Shown here: one piece after another, positions 1 through 10,900 of the stretch
Layout: every line of letters starts with the position of its first letter
How positions within the stretch are numbered: position 1 is the first letter of the stretch
Source: Legionella genomosp. 1
GTDB taxonomy: Bacteria; Pseudomonadota; Gammaproteobacteria; Legionellales; Legionellaceae
DNA length: 18,498 bases
Assembly: GCA_945901965.1 (NCBI GenBank)
Contig: CAMDMN010000013.1
Location: 1 to 18,498 of the forward strand
Direction: 5' to 3'
Notes under the pieces: generated by a model
Databases searched by the model: none
The model's input: only the letters and a program-made list of their open reading frames with translations
Told to the model about the DNA's origin: nothing
Program-made: the position numbers and the translations under genes

Positions 1-2
1 CT

Positions 3-476
3 TTAAGATCTAATGGAAACACAACACCAATCATAATTTTAACCGCTAGAGAATCTGTTGAAAGCCGAGTTAAAGGTTTAGATTGTGGTGCTGACGATTA
101 TATTATCAAACCATTTGATTTAAATGAATTATCTGCCCGTATCCGAGCCTTAGTTAGACGTTCTCAAGGCCGCGCTGAAACAACAATCCAATATCGAAAT
201 GTTACTTTAGATCCTGCGTCTCACTCAGTTATGGTTGACAACGTTGTTATTAATGTTCCAAGACGTGAATTTGCTTTACTACAAAAATTATTAGAAAACT
301 CAGGTAATGTTTTATCTCGTGAACAATTAATGCAATCTGTTTACGGCTGGGATGAAGATGTTGACTCTAATACTCTTGAAGTACACATTCACAATTTACG
401 CAAAAAACTAAATGCTGACTATATACGAACCATACGTGGCATAGGCTACATGATAGATAAGAATGAAGATAATTAA
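3..476 (+). CDS. OmpR/PhoB-family response regulator, 5'-truncated by window edge
   Basis: The open frame runs in from the left edge, so the phospho-acceptor aspartate half of the receiver domain is outside the window. What remains starts within the receiver: it reads IIILTARES, with the conserved switch Thr, and GADDYIIKPF, with the conserved Lys-Pro of the receiver's beta5 loop. An in-frame ATG at 231 is internal and not a start. A winged-helix DNA-binding domain follows (REFALLQKLLENSG, then LSREQLMQSVYGW, then TLEVHIHNLRKKL and the terminal TIRGIGYMI hairpin), typical of OmpR/PhoB regulators of the QseB/PmrA/TctD type. It should bind promoter DNA when phosphorylated by the kinase encoded 15 bp downstream. 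Family assignment is secure; the target genes and signal cannot be read here. Confidence 0.95.
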   Translation, partial: LRSNGNTTPIIILTARESVESRVKGLDCGADDYIIKPFDLNELSARIRALVRRSQGRAETTIQYRNVTLDPASHSVMVDNVVINVPRREFALLQKLLENSGNVLSREQLMQSVYGWDEDVDSNTLEVHIHNLRKKLNADYIRTIRGIGYMIDKNEDN

Positions 477-491
477 TAGGCAATATATATT

Positions 492-1907
492 GTGAAAACG
501 TCGATAAGAAAATTTTTATTAATTAATTTATTACTAGCCATTACTATTACCACATCGCTAACAGCTATTGGCAATTATTATCTTGATAAAAATGATATAC
601 AAGAACATTTAGATACATTAATGGCAATTTCTGCTTTATCTTACCAATCGTTACTCGTTGATGACATATATAAACACCATCATAAAGAAATTCAAGCTAG
701 TCTTGATGCCATACCAAAAAAAATAGCAAATCATTATAAAGAATTCTCGATGAATAGCAGTCAAGCAGCTCATTTTGTTGATAAATTTAACTTTCAAGTT
801 TGGTCATATGATGGCAAACTTTTATTACACTCAAAAGATGTATCTAAAATTCCTTTGACTACTAATAGTAATGGTTTTAGTGACCAATTTATATCTAATA
901 ATAAATGGCGGGTATTTACAACTTCTAATGATGAAACAAAAATTAGAACCGTATTAGCTGAACGCTATGGCACCCGTAATGAATTAGGTCATCTAATTGC
1001 ACAAGATGATTTTTATATTATGCTACTTACTTTTCCATTGTCAGGGCTACTTATCTGGATAATTATTAGCCGTGGATTAGATAGTTTAGATAAAGTCGCA
1101 GAAGAAGTTTCAAATCGAGCTACAACTTACTTAGAGCCTGTTAATATTGAAGTGATTCCTGAAGAAATAAAACCATTAATTGATGAATTAAATAAACTTT
1201 TCTTTCGTCTGAAAGAAGGCTTTGAGCGCGAAAAACGATTTACTGCAGACGCTGCTCATGAGCTACGCACCCCTCTCGCTGCGATTAAGACTCAAGCCCA
1301 AATTGCCCTAAATACCAAAGATCTTGATGAAAAAAATAATGCAATACATAAATTACTTACATCAGTTAACCGCACTACCCATATTATCCAACAATTATTA
1401 ACTATGAGTAGATTAGTATCTGATGCTGAAGGAATAAATGAATTTACAGATATAAATTTACCTAAAATTACCCGTGAAGTGCTTGCAACCCTTGCAAACT
1501 CTGCCATAGAAAAAAACATTGAACTTGAACTACAAACTGATAAAAATCTACCAAAAATTATGGGTAACGGAACCGCCATTAGTATTCTTGTACAAAATTT
1601 AGTTGATAATGCGATACGCTACTCTAATGAATATAGCGAGGTTATAGTTAAAATTCATCTTAAGCACGATGATCTAATCCTTGAAGTACATGATAACGGT
1701 CCTGGGATCCCAAAAGAATTAAGGGCACGCGTTTTTGAACGATTTTTTCGTATATTAGGCAATAAAAGCACGGGTTCAGGACTTGGACTTGCTATCACAC
1801 AACAAATAGCTAAGATGCACCACGGCGAAGTTAAGCTTGAATCAAATCCAAAGGGCAAGGGTTTAATTGCTATAGTTAATTTTCCAATTATTTTTAATAA
1901 CAAATAG
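492..1907 (+). CDS. Membrane sensor histidine kinase (QseC/TctE-like)
   Basis: This is the partner of the upstream response regulator: an inner-membrane kinase that autophosphorylates on His and passes the phosphate to it. I use the GTG at 492, which gives a start just before a positively charged, hydrophobic first membrane segment (about residues 7-27). The ribosome-binding site is weak (TAGG about 12 bases upstream). A periplasmic sensor region (about 28-172) and a second membrane segment (about 174-194, FPLSGLLIWIIIS) follow. A HAMP-like linker leads to the H box AAHELRTPLA with phosphorylatable His256. The ATP-binding domain has the N box (NLVDNAIRYS, Asn369 and Asn373), G1 (DNGPGIP, 401-407), F box (FERFFR, 415-420) and G2 (GSGLGLAI, 428-435). 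All catalytic boxes are intact, and 471 residues is normal for the family. The ligand is unknown. Confidence 0.95.
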   Translation: MKTSIRKFLLINLLLAITITTSLTAIGNYYLDKNDIQEHLDTLMAISALSYQSLLVDDIYKHHHKEIQASLDAIPKKIANHYKEFSMNSSQAAHFVDKFNFQVWSYDGKLLLHSKDVSKIPLTTNSNGFSDQFISNNKWRVFTTSNDETKIRTVLAERYGTRNELGHLIAQDDFYIMLLTFPLSGLLIWIIISRGLDSLDKVAEEVSNRATTYLEPVNIEVIPEEIKPLIDELNKLFFRLKEGFEREKRFTADAAHELRTPLAAIKTQAQIALNTKDLDEKNNAIHKLLTSVNRTTHIIQQLLTMSRLVSDAEGINEFTDINLPKITREVLATLANSAIEKNIELELQTDKNLPKIMGNGTAISILVQNLVDNAIRYSNEYSEVIVKIHLKHDDLILEVHDNGPGIPKELRARVFERFFRILGNKSTGSGLGLAITQQIAKMHHGEVKLESNPKGKGLIAIVNFPIIFNNK

Positions 1908-1926
1908 CTAAATTATCTGTTTGATG

Positions 1927-4900
1927 CTATGGAGACTTTTTCTTACTAGCTTCTTTAGCAATTATGTCCTTATAATCCATATATGAAGAAGCTGAGTCTT
2001 TAGTATCAACTTTTCCATCGTTTAAATATTTTGCTTTGCCATGTATTAATCTACTAAAATAATTACGATGTTCAGCCAAAGCCTCTTGCACTTTGATTAT
2101 CGCCGGGCTAGTTCCATTAAGAATATTACCGCGTTCCTCAACTGGAACTGCTAAGATAGCCGTCTCAATACGCCTTGCCTTTTCCTTTCCACTACTATAA
2201 AAAAAACCACCAACATAACTAGTCTTTTCATTTTTAAGACGATCAATTATCGTTTTAATAGCTAATATTTCAGGAGATTGCATTGCAGATATAGCATGTT
2301 GTATTTTTACTTTAAATTTTTCATGCTCTTTTGCTGAATTAATACTATAAATTTCCTTTAAATTAGAAACTATAAAATTATTTAAAATATCATCATCCAA
2401 CCAACTCCTTGATTCCTCTAATTTTTTAAATAAAGGCAGTATTAGCTTCAAATTAAGGTTATTCTTTATATCTGTTTCACCACTATTGGTTAAATAATGT
2501 TGTAAGGCTGTTTCAAGGAATTCTAGCTTTAAATTATCTAATACCAATGGATCACTATTCAGTTTTAAAATTGCTAAAACTAATTTTATATCAAATGCTT
2601 TTTTAGTAATTTTTGGTAATAAATCTATTAAAAATTTAGATTTATGATCTAATAATTGCGAAACAAAATTATGATTATTAATTAATTTGTATAAAACCAA
2701 ATCTGTACTAGAATCAGAGAGTTGCATTAACTCATGATCTAATATTGCTTCAAAAATTTTAAAATTATGCGCCCTTTCGGCTATACGAGCTAAGTCATCT
2801 TTTGATGTTGCCTGATTTTTTAGAATTTCGATGTAAAAATCGTCAACTTCAGTCTGTTTTAAATGATTATGCTCTAAAACTCTAGAAATAGTCTCTGCAG
2901 ATTTAGTATTTTTTATAACATGAATTAAATCAGCTTTTGATGTAGATTGATTTTTAACCATGTATTGATAAATGGTCTCTGTATTTTTTCTATTAGACAT
3001 AATTATAGAAATAGTATCTTGTTTATTTGTTTTATCTAAAACTATATCTATTGAGATATCAGATATATTTTCATTTCTAGCACAAGCAAAATATGCATTT
3101 TCTTTTACATTTGGATGACCTAAAATAAGTTGGATAAAATCACTAGATTTTGTTTTATTAATAATTAATGCTAATTGTTCATCCTTAAGCAATAAATTAT
3201 TAGCGTGACTAAAAATCATCTTTAAATTTTCTTCTGAACTAGTTTGATTAATTAAAGTAGTAAAAAGCTCTAAATCCATTAATCCTTTTTTCTGTGTTAG
3301 AAGTATTCTAATCTTTTCTTCATCTAGTTCTTCTGCACTAATTAATGAGTGTATTAATGGTAGGGCAATGTCATCACGATTAATCACTAATTCAAACATA
3401 TCTATACTAGGCAAGGCGTTAAGTAAATCAATATATTTTTCTTGTGGCAAGGCTCGATGGGCTGCTAAATCTAAAAGTATTTGCTTTTCATATCTAATTT
3501 CAGGCTTGATTAAACTTGCAATATGTCCTTCTGTTATGTTTTCACTTGGATTCATAAGGAAATTATTTAATATAACTTTAGAATTAACACAGCTTTTTAC
3601 AATTTCCCCTATTAGTGGTTCTTTAATATATTGATTTGAAGCTAAAATCTCCCAATGAGCAGGATTTACTGTATATTTTGGTATATCAAGCAAAATAACT
3701 TCTATAGTTTTCACTTTAGCATTTGAATGCTCTAATACTTGCCTAATCAACTCATTATTTCTTGTTTTACTAATAATCACAGCTAATTGCTTATCTGTGA
3801 GCAAGTTAGATTTTTGATGATTAAGAATTAGTTTTAAATTTTCATCTGTATTTGTTTTGTTAATTAAAATTTCAAAAAGATCTTCATGAATTATGCCTTC
3901 TTTTTGCTTTAGAATTAGAGAAGTTTTCTCCTCAGTTAATTCTTCTCCATCAATTAATGTTCTAATCATTGCTGGCGTCATAGAATCACGATTAATAATT
4001 GCATTAAAAATGCTGATGTTATCTGATTTTTGAAGTACGGTTTTAAAATGTTCTTCGAGTAAAAATCTATGATTTGCTAATTGTAAAAGTGTTTGATCAT
4101 CAAAATTAATTACAGATCTTATTAAAGTTGTAATATGCTGTGCAGTTATTGCTTGACCTGGATTAGCAAGAAAACCATAAAGAGCGGTTGTGTTATTAGT
4201 ACATCTTTCTAAAATTTTATTTATAAGTGGACCTGTAATATATGGATTTGGAGCTAAAGCCAAAATAATCGCAGGATGGTCCACGCAAATTGGTATTTTT
4301 TTCATCAAAGTAGTTAAGAATTTATAGTTAATCTCCGCTGGTTCAGTGTCTTGGGTTCTATCAATAATTCGGGATAGATCTTTACTTAATGGTGCTATAC
4401 TAGCTAATGCATCGCTCTTTAAATCTAATGGTTTGGAAGATAGCTTATCAACTTTATATGACCGCTCTACATTTTCAAGAAATGACTTTAATGCTTTCAA
4501 TTGCTCAATATAATTATTTATAATACCTAATCCAGTTATTGGTATAGTGAACATAGCTCCAATATCATCAATAGTTAACAAATTAGAACCATCTTTAAAG
4601 GCTTTGCTAAGCAAATTAAAAATTTTAGCCAAGTCTTTAAATTGGAGCACCTCGTTGTCACTACAACCATGAAACTTTCTCTTCCAATTAAAATCACTAT
4701 AATCTTCCCATGGATTAGTGGCTATATATAAAGCTACTTTTCTGTAAAAAGATACTATTGAGCTGACTTGGAAAAAATCTGAAGGAGTAGTTTCGTGACA
4801 AGGAAACAGAAATCGGGCAAAAAAGTCTAATTTTTCTTTTGAGTCTATTTCTAACCATTTTAAATCATAAGTCTTTTGCAATAATAAATTAAATTCACCA

Positions 4901-7900
4901 TTAAAATATTGAATTTGCTCAATCATTAATTGATAATTTTCTGAATCTTTAAAACCTTCAACAGGCTTGCCAGCAAGGACTGTATGTTGCGTGGTGCTAA
5001 TCCAACAACTTCCATCAGTTTTTTTACTTACAGTATCATAAAGCTCTTCAGCTTCTTGCTGACTGAGTAAAGTACATTTGATATTATCTCCATCTCTTTC
5101 AAACATTAGAGCATGTACTGGTTTTAAATACATGCCAATGTATTTACTCTGACCCTGAAAGGTTTTATAAAAATTTTGCGAAGCTATAATGTTAGGACTA
5201 AAATCTGGAATAAATGGTGCATCAGATGTTTTACAGATGCTCTTAATATCCATAAAATTTAATTTATCAGATTTTTTTAACCAACTAACATATTCTTCTG
5301 GTTTTCGTTCAGGATCGAACAGCTCTTCTTGTTCCTCTTTCATACTAAATGCTTCAACCTCTACTTCAGCCTGCACTTCTTCCTGAACATCTGACTCCAT
5401 TCCTAATGAAGCTTTAGAAGATTTTTGTTCTACCTCACAAGTACCTTCAATCAAGGCGGTAGATATAATTTTATCTAATTCATCAATTATTTTTGCTTTA
5501 TCAACTGCTATACCATCTACATCTTTATCTAATAAAGATTCCCAATCACGAGTTAGTGCTTCTTTTAACTGAACTAAAACTTCTTCAGTCCTTTTAATTT
5601 GATCCATTCCACCAAAACGATGATAAAAATCAGATGATTGCATTTCAATAAAATAACGGCGGACTTTATCCAAAAACTCATATTTTTTATTTACACAATT
5701 TGGTCCGTCAATGGCTAATAATTTTTGCATCAAGTCGTTACGAATTATATTAGTCATTTTTGCAACAGCTGCATTAAAATTATCTTGTTTTAATTGCCGA
5801 TGTTCATTAGCTTGCATGTTTTGAGCAATATCTGCTAATGATTGCGAGGCTATTTTAACTGGAGCAATTAAATCAATAGATTGATTTCCTTCTAATAATG
5901 CACGCATACGCATGCTTCCTTGTAAGAAACTTTGAAAGTTTGTATCTTGATCAATTAATACTAAGCCTTTAGCATTAGGTTCTTGTTTAATATCTGCACC
6001 AACAGTGTGCGCTTGATCATAATAAGTAAAACGTTCTTCAGGACTTGAATTTAGTCGCCGATCAATTATTTTAGGATCAGATGTTCCAAGCAGGATAGGT
6101 TCTTGATTTTCAAAATTTTCCTGTACACGTAAGGCAGATAATTCATTTTTTTCATTAAAAAATAATACGTATTTTAAATCTTTAGGAACCGCAAATTTTG
6201 TTTTGTTTGCTTGAATATATTTAGCCAACTCAAAAGCAACATGAATATTATCTATCCCTTTAAAACTTGCATTAATATCAATAATAGTACGTACATTATC
6301 TTCAGCGCAGTACATAGAAAATAAACTAGAGATAAACTCCGATGTTTTAGTAAAATCAATGCCATGAATTTTAATTTTTGGCTTTTTTTCTGTTATTGTT
6401 TGTAAAATATACTCATCTATTCCCTTTGATGAATCTTTAGAAAAATGTAATCGTTGATGGAAAGTAGGATGATTAGCAGGTGTACCCGACATACCTTGAC
6501 AAGAGTGAACTAAATCAACATGCGCATAAGCATCAGAATGTAAAATATTATCATTTGATTTTATTAATGGTAAAATATGCGTTTCTAATAAATTAAATAT
6601 TAATCCTTTATTATGACTTAATCGTTTGTGTAACGCTTTTAATTGATTTTTATTCTCAAGATCAATATCACTCAACCGGATACTAGGATCCTTAATAACT
6701 GTTTGAAAACCTATCGCAACTGAAGTCCTATCAATGCTATCAAAAGTTCCTTCAGCAAGCTCCATCCTTGCTTGTTTTATCCAATCATCTAAAATAATAG
6801 TAAATAAATCTAATGTAATACCTGTGATTTGTGTTGATTGTATAGTGTAATTTATAGACTCTAAATAATTGGCAAAACGACTGCGTTCATTTGGTACATT
6901 ATTAGCCATATAAGGAATAGCGAGCATACATTCAGCGGGAGTTTTAGTCGATATTTTTGAAGGCCCATAATGCTCACCTTGATTGCGCTTTAAGGTAAAA
7001 GGCAAAATGTGTGAAATTTGCTCTTTGTAAAAGGCAAATTTTTCTTTTAGATCTTCGGATGCAGAGGTATCAATGTATTCTGGAATAGAATCAGATTGAT
7101 TTAATAAATAATTATAAATTAACTTTTTATCACCGGGATGTGCCGCAAGCCATTGACTAATTTCTTGATGAAGCGGGCTAGATACATCATTAATTAATTG
7201 TATCACTAATTGTTTCAATGCATTTTCAATTAAATTTTGATCAGTTAGCGGCGTACGATTAATCAAGGCATCTTGTAAATTTAACGAATCATCTATGTTA
7301 ACATTAGCTAAAAATTGATAAAGGCCTATTGAATATTTTAAGATATTTTTTGCAATAGGATTAGGCTCACCAAAAGTATAATTTAATTTAGATTTAAGTA
7401 ACAACCCTTGATGAACCTCATCAATAATAAGATCACCGCGATGTTTAAATAATAGAACTAAACGCTCCATTAAAATTACTTGTTTTTCCCATGTACTAAT
7501 AATTAGCTGAGCTTCTTTCTCTTCTTTTCCTTCCACATCAGGACGCATTAATAATAAATCAAGATATTTTAATTCTAATGACTGCAGTGCATCTCCAGTG
7601 GTAACTAAATAATCTTTATTAACCATTGTTGCAGTTAATTGATTATATAATTGCTCTAATCGTCCAATAGAACAATCGCTATCACGATTAAATTCAAAGA
7701 TAACTGCATGTTGATTAAATAAAGTAGAAGAGCTCGCTTGTAGATCAATATAATTTGTTCTTAATAATGCTCTTGGTACTTCAATGATGACTAAATTAGA
7801 TCCCGTAGCCTTCTTTTGTGCGAGTGTTGGTAAAATTACTTTAGATTTACCACCGCCCATAATGATTTTTTCAATAGTCTCATCATATCTACCTTTATCT

Positions 7901-10900
7901 GTATTTAATAATCTGTCTAGAGCCTTTTTTTGTTCTTTGCGTAAAATAATCTTTTCATAATATTGAAAAAGACTTAAAGCAGGATTTATTACAACAGAGA
8001 CGTAGTTGTCAGCAAATAAGGTTTTTGCCAATGCATAAAGAGCTTCTGGATGAGCGCTAACTTCCTGAGGTAAAACATTTAATTGTTCCTTTAACTTTTG
8101 ACATTGATTAAGTTGCAAACCTTTGGCTACAAATGTTGTTAATAAATCATGTAAGACCATAATTTTATTGTCTTCTAAGCCTGTTTCTTTTCTATATCGC
8201 TCCATATCAGCATGGAAATATAAAGTCAAAATAGTATTTAAATCTAATTTATTATGCTTTCCTGAGGCTACATCAATAGCCATTTGTTGCTTTAAAATTA
8301 GATCATTAGGACCTTGATTCGCAAACTGCTCTATCAGAACTTCAGCTGCGGCCTGTTCCTCACTTAATTGACTAAATTTTGCTTCATTGTTTCTTATAAT
8401 TAGTTCTATATTACCCTGATTAAGATTTCTCACGGCAAATGTTTGCAATTCTTTAAATGCTGCAAATTTTTTGTGGCCTGCGGAAGATTCATCCTCTACA
8501 TTTGCCGCATCTTCTAAATAAAATCTATCTTCTATTGCTTTCCAATCCTTTTTAATCAACAACACAGAAGCATCAAGCCATTCACTAACTCTTGGAAGAT
8601 CACTGTCACTGATAGGAACTGGGGTTACAGAACATTTTGGAATTTCGCTCCATAAATCTAATGCTTTAACTAAAATATCTTTAGTATCATCATAAAGTTG
8701 TGGGACAGTAATTGGTTCTTGGTTAAAGTTTTTTACCTTATCAACAAGTTCCGTAAATTTGTAAAAATCAGCAGGTAAGACATGATCTATTAATCGGTAG
8801 AGTACATTACACATTAACGGTAGATTATATATTTGATCTTCCAATGAAGTATGTCTTGATGCTATAAGGGTAGCTTTGCAAAATTTTCTTAGTGTTGATT
8901 TAAGTTCGCTCTCTCCCGCTGTTGTAGCAATTTTAATATAATCACCTAAATTGGCTATAAATTTTTCATCAGTTATATCGAGAGATAAATCTGAAATAGC
9001 TTTTAATTTAGATTCTGGCGTTGAAATTTTTTCTTTAACCTTAAGTCTAAACTCCGTAAAATCCGTGAGTATTTTTTGAGCTTCAGTACTTAAGAGACTT
9101 GTATTTAATTTTGGCTCTCTAGGTAAACCAATATTAATCACAAAATATTCAAGTCTTGATCTGGTTTTTGCAACCCCTTCATGCTCCGCTAGAAAACCTT
9201 CAATTTCAAGTTTACGACGATTTTCATAGTCACTAAGATCTGATTTAACAGCAAGATCATCATATTCTTTTCTTAAATTATTTAAATGTAATTGCACCCA
9301 CTCAAAGCCTAAAGCACCAATTGCAGTTGGTTTTCCTTCTTCTTTTGGCACAGTTTTATAGTAATAGTCTAATAAGCTTTTAAGCTCAAGAGAGTTTAAC
9401 TCGTAATCTTTTGGAAGCTCACGACGTAAAGCTTGTAATTTTGTGATGTTTTTATAAATAACATCATTAATTTGACAATAAAACGATCGGTTTTCTTCAA
9501 TTTGATGTCGTTCAAATAGACCATTAACTGTTGATTCATCTAATTTTGGCTTAGGTATAGATATCTCTTTATCCAAGTTGCTATATTTTGTAAATAAAGA
9601 TAATGCTTTTAATTTACAAGCAACATATTCAGGAGTAATTTTAACCGCATTAGCATCTTCAGCTTCTAATTTATAAGGGAGTAAATTTATTATCCAATTA
9701 AGGTATTGAAGCTCTTCATAAGTACCAGCCATACCGCCCAATTTCTTATCACAATACTCTAAGATAGCCCAGGCTTTTTCTGTTTGACCAGAGCCTAAAT
9801 ATAGATAACACAAATAAAGTGCTTCTTCCGAGGTTGAAGGTATGGGTTGGCCATTTTCCATTTTAATAGCCATAAATTTCGCAGTTCCACTATATTGCCA
9901 AGCCTGAGGTTCATCCTTACCAATTATTTTCTCAATAACTTTGTGTGGAATAGCAGCACCGAGATCTTGTTGTAACTTATAATATTCGCTTGCATCTGAA
10001 CGCCTACCTGTATTAATAAAAGGTTGAATAGGTAAAATCATAAGCTCAATATCTGCAGATTTAAAAAATGAACCAGCTACTCCTTCACCTAAAGGATCTT
10101 TATCTGTTTGTAATTGGTAATCAGATCCTTCCCAATTTAGAGTTATAGGCGATGTTGAAGAAGCCGATAAATTTAAACCATAACGATCTAAATTAATTTC
10201 AAATTTTGTTTTAGTTTGATCTGTCCATACGTTAATAAATTTAGCGTCTTCTAATAATTTTAGTTGTTGATGAAATATAGTTGTATTTTCGCAAAGCATT
10301 AATGATAATAATTTATTAATACTTCGATAAGCCCCTGTATAGGATATTTCATTTCTTGAATTAGAGACTAAAAATGACTGGCCATCAAGGCATGTCCAAA
10401 TTAGATTTTCGCGCTCAGCCATGCATTCAAAACTAGCCCATGGGTGTTCAGTAGTTTGTTGGCCATCTCTAGCTACATCCCAGCGTACAGTATCTCCAAC
10501 TATTTTCCAAAATTTACTATGTGCAGATGATAAGGGATTAAGCTGATACCATTTTTTAGTACCTGAAGAATTAGTCCACTCTTTTTGAATTTTGTACCCT
10601 CTTCGCTCTACATTGCTCCCATTCCCTGATCTATCATAATTATTTTGAATAAAGCGCACATCATTTGGTGGATCTTCTAATAATGTGACTTGACCATCAG
10701 CTGATATAAATGAAGACGTTTTATTATTTAAGCCAAATTTAACCGTTATTGGATGGGTAAGAATATCGACAGGTGTTGTACGATAGGCTAAATTATCTTT
10801 AAATATTAAGCCGCGTTCTAGGTTAATGCTATATAAAACTTCTGTTCTTGATTTAATTTGATATATTGGGTAATTTTTTTCTACAGATATTTCTTCTCTT

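Noticed and set aside
1292..1903. Minus-strand open frames of 82 and 95 codons inside the histidine kinase gene
   Set aside because: They are antisense shadows of a clearly conserved kinase domain and show no family features of their own.
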